Origin: Acanthamoeba lenticulata | Lineage: Eukaryota > Discosea > Longamoebia > Acanthamoebidae | Assembly (NCBI GenBank): GCA_002179805.1 | Contig: NAVB01004698.1 | Span: 1 to 11,643 of the forward strand | Length of the DNA: 11,643 bases | Direction of reading: 5' to 3' | Part shown: positions 1-7,894 of the stretch, piece after piece | Layout of the letters: every line of letters begins with the position of its first letter | Position numbering within the stretch: position 1 is the stretch's first letter | The notes under the pieces: generated by a model | Databases searched by the model: none | The model's input: the letters and a program-made list of their open reading frames with translations, nothing else | Told to the model about the DNA's origin: nothing | Made by a program: the position numbers and the translations under genes

Positions 1-65
1 CCCCCCACGCACACGCAGGTGGTGAGCACACGCGCGCACACGCACGCGAGGTAAGAGGGGGGAAC

Positions 66-3000
66 CTTGGGGAGGATGGCCGGGTTGTGGGCGTCGGTGT
101 TGAGCATGATGACGGAGAAGGACAGGATGTAGGCGGCGTCCGTGTTGGGGAAGATCGACTGCGGGTTGTCGGCGCAGTACTTGCCCGCAAAGGCCTCCAT
201 CAGGCGGTCGATCTTCTGCGCCTCGCCCGGCAGCCGGAACTCGCCCAGGAACACGCGCAGCGCCTCGTCCAGGCTCAGCCCTGCTCTCCCATACCCCCGC
301 ACGGGCATCAGCACACACCCGGAGAAAGAACGAAAGCGAAGAAAGAACGAAAGCGACGCGGAGGGGAGGGGCACCGGCAAAGGAGAGCTGGTCGAGGAAG
401 CAGCGAAGGGTGAGGCGGCAGATCTCGGGGAGGTCGGAGAGGTACTCCCCGGCGGCGGTCTTGTTGAGACCCGACGTCTGGCGCAGGAAGTGGGCGATGC
501 CCTCCGGCGTGCCGTCGTTGAGGCCGTGGGACACGAGGTACTCGATGCCCTTCTCCGGGTTCCGGTTGAACTTCTTGATGGCCGTCTGCAGCTTCTGCTT
601 TTGCTCGCGCCGCGCCTCGGCCGACCGCGTGTTGAGAGCCGTCTCAATCACGCTTCGCAGGTCCTCCGCTGCCACATCACTCGGCGACTCGCCCTGTGTG
701 CCCACACGCGTCCCCAATCGGTGTCAGCGTCACGTCGACCGCCTCCTTAATGAAGCGGGGGGGGGCGGAGTACGGTGTTGTCCTTGAGATGCGGGTCGGC
801 GCCGTGGCTGAGGAGGATCTCGGCCGACTCGCGGTAGCCGTCGGACACGGCGTACCAGAGGGGCGTGCGGCCCTCGTAGTCCTGCGCGTCCACGAGCGCG
901 TCCTCCTCGAGCAGCAGCCCCACGCAGCTCCCGTGCTCCACCCCGTGGTGCAGCGCCGTCATGCCCCTGTTGTGCGCGCGCGTGTGCGTGCGTGAGGCCG
1001 GCCTCGTAGAGAGGAGGCGAGGCGGGGGGGGGGGATGGCTACCGATCGTCCTGGGCGTTGACGAGGGAGCCCTTCTCGATGAGGAGCGCGGCGCACTCGC
1101 GGTGGCCGTTGAGGACCGCCAAGTGGAGAGGAGACGCGCCGTTGCTGTCGGCGCTGATGAGGTTGGCCTGCGCCCCGAGCAGCACGCGCACGCATTCCAT
1201 GTGCCCTGCACAGTTACACAACATAAGCACAAGTATTCGCGCGTGAGGCCCCGCGCGCTGCAGACGGCGCAGGTGCGCGCAGCAGCAGGAGTAAAACGCA
1301 CCGTTAAAGGCGGCGTTGTGGAGCGGGGTGCCCTCCTCGCGGTCCTGCGCCTCGACGTCGGCGCCGGCCTGGATGAGGAGCGCCGCGCTGGTGGCCTGCC
1401 CGGAGAAGGCCGCCTTGTGGAGCGGCGTGGAGCCCTCCCCGTCCTGCAGCGTCACGTCGGCGCCGGCCCGCAGCAGCAGCTTCACGCACTCGGCGTGCCC
1501 AAAGTAGGCCGCCTTGTGGAGTGGCGTGGAGCCCTCCTTGTCGAGCAGGTTGACGTCGAGGCGCGGCGAGGCCGGCGGCGCGGCGAGGAGCGCCGCGAGG
1601 CACTCGTCGTGGCCGTGGATGGCGCACTGGTGGAGGGCCGACGTCACGCCGTCCTCCGTCGGGGCCACCGACGCGCCGGCCTCGAGGAGCGCCCGCACCA
1701 CCTCGACCCGGCCCTTGTAGCACCTGCGCCCACGCCTCTCTCATGTGAGCTATTGACGAGCGCAGACCGTCATCGTCATGATGATGATGGCGATGATAAT
1801 GGCGATAATGATGAAGATGATGACGATGGGACGATCAAGTCTCTTGGGGGGGGGGGCGCACGCGTTGGCGAGGGGCGTCTGGCCGTGTGTGTCGCAGACG
1901 TTGACGGCGGCCTCGTGCGCGAGGAGCAGCCGTACAAAGGCCTCGTTGCCCTTGAAGCACGCCTGGTGCAGGGCCGACACGCCTGCATGCCGCCACGACA
2001 TTGCCAATGCGTACGTATAAGACACCAACGACAACAATAACGACGAGCATCATGTGTGAGCCCCCGAGATGGATCGACGCCGCCGAGGTGGATGCCATGA
2101 TGATGATGACGAATGAATGCAATGAACGCACCGGAGGTGTCGAGAGCGCGGACGTTGGCGCCGCCCTTGAGGAGCACCTGGGCACACTCCACCTGCTCCT
2201 TGTAGGCCGCGATGTGCAGCGCCGTTGCGCCCCGCCCGTCCCTGGTCCCCCACAACACACAGAACGTAAGCAGACAACCAAGAATCGAATCTTCTATTTC
2301 TAATTTTAAAAAAAAACTAAAAAAAACAAAAATCTAAAAAACTACAAAAAGGAGGGCTTTTGGTAATCCGTTGGGGGGGGGGGTTGGGGAGGCGACGCAC
2401 GTGGCGTTGACGTCGGCGCCGCGTTCGATCAGGAGCTGGCAGATGGCGGCGTGCCCGGCGTAGGCCGCCTTGTGGAGACTCGCGCGCCCGTCCTCGTCTC
2501 CCGCCTGGCCTCGTCCCCCCCCCCAAAGAATGGCACCAGCACCAGCGCACAGGCCGTGAGGTCATCATCATGATGACGATGATGACCATGATGATGGGGG
2601 GGCGCACGGTGAAGGAGGCGCCGCGTTGGAGGAGGCGCTGCACAGTGTCGACGGCGCCCGCGAGCACGGCCACGTGGAGCGGGCTCGCGCCGGCTTCGTC
2701 TCGCGCCTCCAGCTCAGCGCCGCGGTCGAGCAGGCAGCCCACGCACTCCGCGCCGGCCGCGCTCCCGCAGGCGCTCGCCCGGTGGAGGGCCGTCGCGCCG
2801 CGCGCATCCGCCTTGGACACGTCGGCCCCGGCGTCGAGCAGCACGCCCACGACCTTGGCCGCGCCCGTCGAGGCCGCATAGTGCAACGGCGTGGCCCTGC
2901 ATACCACATGCACGCATGCATGGACTGAAGGTCAGCTCCGTCCCCCCATGCGCGCAGTTAAGGGCCGCATGCAGCCGATTGGGGGGAGGAAGGTAGAGGG

Positions 3001-3812
3001 AGGGAGGGTAGCGCACCCGAGGTCGTCGGTGGCGCCCGCGGAGAGGCCCTGCTTGAGCAGGTTGAGCACTGCAGTCGTATCTCCGGCACGCGCCGCCTAT
3101 CCAAAGAGGCCACACGAATGGAAAGGCGGCGTGAGCCACTTGTTGCACGTGCAGTCCGCTTTCTTTTTTTTTAAGAAGAAAAGAAGGAAAGGAAAGAAAG
3201 GGAAAAGAGAGCGCGCGTACGAGGTGGAGCGGCGATGCGCCCGAGGCCGCGCCCGAAACCGGGGAGGGCGAAGCGGTGGTGGCGATGGAGGACGATGACG
3301 ACGAGGAGGAAGAGGAGGTCGGGCCGATGGGCCCCGACGAAGCCGGCCCCGTTGCGCCGACGGCCGAGTGGGGCGAGCTCGTCGTGGAGCGGCGCGGGGC
3401 GGACGCCGCCGTGGTGATGTGGGAGGACGATGAGCCGGAGAGCGCGGCGGAGACGGCCGAGGCCGGCTGGGGCAGCAGCTCGACGAGCTTGTGGTGGCCC
3501 TCGCGGCGCGCATAGTCGCAGGGCGAGTGGCCGATCTCGTCGACAACGAACGGGGACGAGTCGTGGCGGAGGAGGGCCTCCACCAGCGGCTGCGCGCCGG
3601 CGTGGGCAGCCCAGTGGAGGGCCGTGCAGCCGTTCATGTCCTGCAGGTTGAGGGCCGGCCGCGGGGTGCGCGACAGCAGCCACTGGGCGGCCCCGGCGTA
3701 GTGGAGCAGGCACGCGTAGTGGAGCAGCGTCATGCCGGACAGGTCCTGCACCACCACCAGCCGCTCGCCCGACGGCCCGTCGCACAGCTTCTCCACCACG
3801 CCCCTGTGTGGT

Positions 3813-3845
<33 letters not shown>

Positions 3846-5332
3846 GTCCGCATCACGAGGCCACGTGCGATGAGTTGCGGGGTTATGATGGCAGTGGATG
3901 ATGATGATCGATCATGAATGACCAGGATCTTGATGATGATCGATGACGATGATGAAGAAGAAGAGGGGCAAGTGGCGCACTTGATGAGGGCGTCGCGCTT
4001 CTTGCGCTCCGAGGCGGCGGTGGAGGCCCAGCACGCCGGGTCGAGTTCGACGCTCTTGCGCACTTTGCGGAGGGGCTTGACGGCGGGGCCCTTGCCCTTG
4101 TCGTCGGGCTTGTCGTTGACGAGGCGGTCCAGGAAGCGCACGAGGTCCCACACGTTGCGGAGGACGTCCTTCTTGACCAGCGCCTCCTCCACAAAGAATG
4201 GCGACGAATAGGTCGGCCCGCCCCCGGCCCCCACCACCCGCGTCGCCAGATGGAACGCCAGCGGCCCCACATGTGACGACCGCTGTTTGTCCCCCAACAC
4301 GCATGCGCACACACGCACATACAACGCACACGCGCAGCGCACACAAGGGCGGACGGACGCGCACACGCAGACACGTAGTGATGAGGGCGAGGACGGAGAG
4401 ACGGGGGGGGGGGGAAGGGCGAGGTGGGCGCGGCGGGGCACCTCGAGGACGGTGAGGTAGAGGGCCAGCTCGTTGGACTCGGGCAGGACGCGCGCGCCGA
4501 CATAGGAGCCCCGCGCGCACGGCTTCGGGTGGGCGCAGAGGAGGTCGTGCGTGCCCAGCACGTGGCCGCCGCCGACGGTGGAGGCCAGGCACTCGTCCCG
4601 CGCGCACGGCGCCACGTGTTCTGCGCCCTCCTCCTCCTCGCCCGCGCCCCGGTTGTTGCCTCCTCGCCGCCGAAGCGTGCTGCGGCCCCCTCGCAGTGTC
4701 CCCTTGCCCTCTGTCGCGCGACCATCACCATCACCACCATCATCATCATCATAAACACCACCATCGCCATCATCAACGTTAACATCGTCGATTCTGTGAG
4801 CAGCAGCAGCATAGAGGGGCGGGCGGGCAGGCAGAGCCGTACGGATGCCAGAGGAGGAAGAAGAGGAGGAGGAGAGGGCCTTGGGGCGGGTGATGAGGGC
4901 GATGTAGAGGTAGAGGGTGGGCAGCGCGGGCGAGGCGTGGACGAGCGAGAAGAGCAGGCCGCTGCGGCCCACCGCGCGCTCAAAGTGGGCGGCCAGGAGG
5001 GGCACCTCCCGCCCGACCTCCACGACCTTGAGCTTTACCACCACGTTCTGGCCGGCCCGCGCCCCGGCCTCCGGCTGCAGCGTGAATCCCACCCGCACCG
5101 CCCTAGTGTTGTTTTTCAAAGAAGTCTTCAGCGCATTGCTTTACTTTGAAAACCACATCAATCCACCCATCCACAGCCTTTCTATGATCAACGAGTTCGA
5201 TTGGGAGGAAAAGGGGACGTGAAAGAGAGATGGATGGGTGAGGGGGGTGAAAGATGACCTTTCTTCGATGCCAGGAGGCACACTAGCAAGAATATCACCA
5301 AAGTGCTGTTTATCAAACTCGTTTATCTCCAT
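66..5332 (-). CDS. secG: Ankyrin-repeat / Sec7-domain Arf guanine-nucleotide exchange factor, secG-like (3' part outside window)
   Basis: Predicted to load GTP on Arf GTPases in membrane traffic, adhesion or motility, as proposed for Dictyostelium SecG. Exons (minus, 5' to 3'): 5332-5259, 5102-4442, 4282-3981, 3803-3221, 3096-3017, 2896-2608, 2504-2401, 2241-2132, 1982-1862, 1723-1302, 1205-1043, 966-774, 693-375, 280-66. All joins keep phase and give 1212 codons. An open donor (GTTCCC) at 65 shows the gene runs on leftwards. Residues 1-345 match no family I know. About 368-470 hold three ankyrin repeats ([21 protein letters not shown]). A Ser-rich linker follows, then about 16 repeats from 534 to about 1045. 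Sec7 starts near 1070 ([14 protein letters not shown]). The catalytic glutamate is E1160 in FRLPGE (bases 222-224), and the IMLNTD motif is at 1198-1203. The remaining Sec7 helices and any PH domain are not visible. ATG 5332 is the first in-frame ATG, but a possible acceptor (ctgcag) just upstream leaves room for a further 5' exon. The family call is secure; the exact start is less so. Confidence 0.9.
1771..1830. repeat. GAT/ATC triplet-rich tract in intron 9 of the secG-like gene
   Basis: Imperfect ATGATGATGGCGATGATAA-type triplets fill the centre of the 138-bp intron 1861-1724. There are in-frame stops on the sense strand, so the tract is not coding. Confidence 0.85.
2302..2352. repeat. A-rich patch in intron 7 of the secG-like gene
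   Basis: About 50 bp of nearly pure A with scattered C and T on the plus strand, which is a T-rich tract on the sense strand, inside intron 2400-2242. It stands out sharply from the surrounding GC-rich DNA. It may serve as a pyrimidine tract, or be the remnant of a poly(A) insertion. I see no target-site duplication or retroelement body beside it. Confidence 0.7.
2561..2597. repeat. GAT/ATC triplet-rich tract in intron 6 of the secG-like gene
   Basis: Short run of CATCATCATGATGACGATGA-type sequence inside the 103-bp intron 2607-2505. It is flanked by C7 near the donor and G10 near the acceptor on the sense strand. Confidence 0.8.
3805..3847. repeat. TG/CA microsatellite in intron 3 of the secG-like gene
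   Basis: An interrupted TG dinucleotide tract on the plus strand, reading CA on the sense (minus) strand, abuts the 3' splice site at 3804. It replaces the usual polypyrimidine tract with alternating C and A. Confidence 0.9.
3885..3962. repeat. GAT/ATC triplet-rich tract in intron 3 of the secG-like gene
   Basis: Repeated GATGAT units with interruptions read ATCATC on the sense strand. The same sequence type recurs in introns at 1771-1830, 2096-2112 and 2561-2597, all with the same polarity relative to the gene. Confidence 0.85.
4711..4842 (-). other. Optional intron / exitron candidate inside exon 2 of the secG-like gene
   Basis: Exon 2 (5102-4442) is open throughout. This internal 132-bp segment begins with a donor-like GTACGG (4842-4837) and ends with an acceptor-like GACAG (4715-4711). 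Its length is a multiple of three and it has no stop. Removing it (phase 1 on both sides) or keeping it leaves the same downstream frame. If kept it adds 44 residues rich in Asp and Gly, encoded by GAT/GGT triplets. If removed the protein in the window is 1168 codons. Confirmed introns of this gene also contain GAT/ATC triplet runs, but there the sense strand reads mainly CAT/ATC, which slightly favours coding use here. Confidence 0.4.
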
Positions 5333-5647
5333 TTCTTGAGGACTTGAGTCGCCCCGAGGCCCACCTGCAGTAGAGGGAGACACGCGGTGTCCTTCGTTCT
5401 TTCTAGTGATTCTCGATTATGGGTCTCCTTGAACGCGTTGTGCCCGGAGGGCTCATTAATTAGGCGACCGTTTCCGAAAGCGTTTCGAACTATTTGGAAA
5501 TTATCTCACAAAACGTGTCGACCGCCAGCCCGGCCGTGCGTGGCGAAAGCGAAAGGTGGTTGCGATCGTGTGGTGGCATCGCCAATTAGAAACACAACAT
5601 TGCTCTACCTGGTAGAGACAACAAATTGCTTTTGTTAGAACGTGAAG
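5333..5647. promoter_or_regulatory. Divergent intergenic region between the secG-like gene and the Rpn6 gene
   Basis: The two start codons face away from each other with 315 bp between them, so both 5' UTRs and core promoters must fit here, unless the secG-like gene has a further 5' exon ending at about 5370. The stretch is visibly less GC-rich than the genes. I see no convincing TATA box next to either start. Two near-identical direct copies occur at 5469-5478 (CGTTTCCGAA) and 5481-5489 (CGTTTCGAA), 12 bp apart, a plausible paired regulatory site. No gene or RNA is recognisable. Confidence 0.6.
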
Positions 5648-7437
5648 ATGGCAGACTCCACCCACCTCGCCGCCCTGTTGCAGAAGGCCAACGATGCCTC
5701 TTCAGAGGAAGCCAAGAAGATCTACCAGCACATCATCGCGGAAGGCCAAGGTATGCACCGTTGCAATGTCGGCTGCGGTGAAATGACACTCAATGTTGGC
5801 AATCGCTGTACGTTGGGCCCCTTTGCAGGCCAGGCACAGGGAGAACAGGTGAACCGCGTAAAGGAGCAGGCCATCTATAAGCTCGGCGAGCTCTACGCCA
5901 AATTGGGGTTCGTTCATCCCCTCCTTCACCTTGCGGCACTCGCCCCTCACCTGCTGCTGCTGCTTTGCAACACAGAGAGGCCGACAGCTTGCGCTCGCTC
6001 CTCACGCAGATCCGACCCTTCTTTGACGCCATCGCCAAGGCCAAGACTGCCAAGATTGGTGCGTGGCCTCTTGTCACGCGCTCGAGTTGTCCTCTTCTTC
6101 GCTCACTTTGGGCAACGCGGTACAGTGCGCACGTTGATCGATCTCGTGGCCCGCATTCCCAACACGATCGACCTGCAGATCGAGCTCTGCCAGGAGTCCA
6201 TCGAGTGGGCCAAGGGCGAGCAGCGCACCTTCCTTCGCCAGCGCATTGAGGCCCGGCTGGCTTCTCTGTGCGCCCCTCCCCCCCTTGCCCTACCCTCCTC
6301 CTCCTCCTCGCTCGTCATTCCACGCTTGCCGCGGGGACAAACGCTTACGGCGACAATGGCCTTGTCATGCGGGGTGCAGGTATTTGGAGACCAACGGCTA
6401 CACGCAGGCGCTGCGGCTGCTGACGACGCTGCTGCGCGAGGTGAAGCGGTTCGACGACAAGCCGCTGCTGGTGGAGATCCAGCTGACGGAGAGCAAGGTG
6501 CAGCACAAGCTGCGGAACCTGGCCAAGTCGCGCGCGTCGCTCACGGCCGCCCGCACAGCGGCCAACGCGATCTACTGCCCGCCGCTGCTGCAGGCCGAGA
6601 TCGACATGATGTCGGGCACCCTCCACGCCGAGGAGAAGGACTACAAGACGGCCTACTCCTACTTCTACGAGGCCTTTGAGGGCTACAACTCGATCACCAC
6701 GGAGAGCGCGACGGTGGCCAAGGGCGCCATCTCGGCCCTCAAGTACATGCTCCTCTGCAAGATCATGCTCAACAACGTCTCCGACGTCAACCAGATCATT
6801 TCCGGCAAGATGGGCCTCAAGTACGCCGGCTCCGAGATGGAGGCCATGCGCGCTGTCGCCAACGCCCACAAGCAGCGCTCCCTCCAGGCTTTCGGCGAGG
6901 CCAAGGCCACCTACGCCACGGAGCTCACCAAGGACCCCATCATCCACACCCACCTTTCCGAGCTCGAGGACACCCTCCTCGAGCAGAACCTCTGCCGCAT
7001 CATCGAGCCCTTCTCCTGCGTCGAGATCGCCCATGTCGCCCACCTCATCAACCTCCCCATCCCCAGCGTCGAGAGGAAGTGCGTTCACCTCCTCCGTCCC
7101 TCCCTCCCTCCCTCCTCCTCCCCTGTTCCTTTGTTCACGGCGCCACCACCACCACCACCACAACAGGCTCTCGCAGATGATCCTGGACAAGAAGCTCCTG
7201 GGCGTGCTGGACCAAGGCGCCGGCACGCTCCTCATCTTTGAGGAGCCCAACGCTGATGTACGCGCTCGCCTCACTTTCCCAAAAGACCCCCCCCCCCTCT
7301 GCTAACCATCACCCGGCGGGGGCGGCGTTCTTGCGCAGCGGACGTACCCGTCGGCGCTGGAGACGGTGCAGGGCATGAACAAGGTGGTCGACAGCCTCTT
7401 CGAGAAGTGGGCCAAGGTGGGCGCCGACTTTGTATAA
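5648..7437 (+). CDS. PSMD11: 26S proteasome regulatory particle lid subunit Rpn6 / PSMD11
   Basis: Rpn6 is a PCI-domain lid scaffold that clamps the 19S regulatory particle to the 20S core. Seven exons: 5648-5750, 5829-5907, 5976-6058, 6126-6267, 6380-7078, 7167-7257, 7339-7437. Joined, they encode 431 residues (human 422). The N-terminal helical solenoid includes [15 protein letters not shown] and [20 protein letters not shown]. Family-diagnostic stretches follow: AANAIYCPP (about 196-204) and [14 protein letters not shown] (225-238), then the PCI domain from about 230 with [24 protein letters not shown] and [17 protein letters not shown]. The C-terminal helix begins [15 protein letters not shown] and ends at a TAA. 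ATG 5648 is the first in-frame ATG and gives an N-terminus of the expected length. Introns are 67-112 bp. Nothing is broken, and every key block lines up with the animal protein. It diverges from the Arf-GEF gene and is followed head-to-tail by the SUMO protease gene. Confidence 0.97.
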
Positions 7438-7894
7438 ACCGCAAAGGCGAACGTGAAGGGGAAACGAAAAAGAAAAGCTATTCACCGTCCTCTTCGTCGT
7501 CCTCTTCCTCGTCGCCTCCGTCGTGGGTGAAGAAGGCCGTGCAGGCGCATTGTGGGGTTCCCCTCGAACAAAAAAAACTTCTAGGACCCACGAGTGGGTC
7601 GGCCGCGCGTGCGCGGGCCCGCGTGGTCGCCACGTGGTCCTTGAGGCGGACTGTAACGGATGACCTCATGACTTAACAAACTGTTACAGCCCGGGGCGAC
7701 CGGGGAACAACATTTGTTTGGTCATTTGGAGCCAAAAGAGACAACGACATTACCGGCTCAAGTCCCGTCCCTGGCAAAGACAAAAGGAAAAGACGATTAA
7801 ATAAAACAACAAACAAACGGCCAGCACCTTCATCAGTGCATCCGTGAGGAAGCTTCGGGGAAGCAACGCTGCCTACTTTTGTTTGGAGCAACAA
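7438..7894. other. Spacer between Rpn6 stop and SUMO-protease start
   Basis: These 457 bp hold no supportable gene. After the Rpn6 stop there is a TC-rich tract (about 7486-7524), then a poly-A-containing segment. From about 7680 composition falls to a lower GC level. AATAAA at 7800-7805 could be a polyadenylation signal for Rpn6, though it lies about 360 bp past the stop; alternatively this AT-rich stretch is promoter sequence for the downstream gene. A tRNA B-box-like 11-mer at 7755-7765 is described under findings. Confidence 0.5.

Noticed and set aside
87..750. Plus-strand frames opposite the Sec7 exons
   Set aside because: Antisense shadows. The minus strand carries the Sec7 motifs, including the catalytic FRLPGE and IMLNTD.
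961..2040. Plus-strand open frame of 359 codons
   Set aside because: It runs antisense through several ankyrin exons and their introns. The minus strand encodes clear ankyrin consensus in the same place, so this is a GC-rich shadow frame.
1771..3962. CRISPR-like or tandem array made by the recurring GAT tracts
   Set aside because: The tracts are irregular simple triplet sequence of differing length at irregular spacing within introns. There is no constant repeat/spacer pattern.
2714..5119. Single 801-codon minus-strand open frame as one continuous protein
   Set aside because: It starts at a TTG and reads through four introns containing CA and triplet repeats. Its end is out of frame with the ankyrin repeats. 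Only parts of it are exons.
66..5332. Ankyrin-rich giant-virus or bacterial-effector insertion
   Set aside because: The gene is full of introns with the same donor type and composition as its housekeeping neighbours, and it carries a eukaryotic Sec7 domain.
5571..5583. Yeast-type proteasome control element (GGTGGCAAA) upstream of Rpn6
   Set aside because: Only a partial match (GGTGGCATC). The Rpn4 system is fungal, and one imperfect 9-mer is expected by chance.
6345..7274. Minus-strand open frame of 309 codons opposite Rpn6
   Set aside because: It is the antisense of the long conserved Rpn6 exon plus intron sequence. It is rich in Leu, Glu, Val and Gly as expected for the reverse of GC3-biased codons, and has no family features.
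7800..7805. AATAAA as a firm polyadenylation signal of Rpn6
   Set aside because: It lies about 360 bp past the stop and only 90 bp before the next start codon, in an A-rich stretch where it can occur by chance. It is mentioned only as a possibility.
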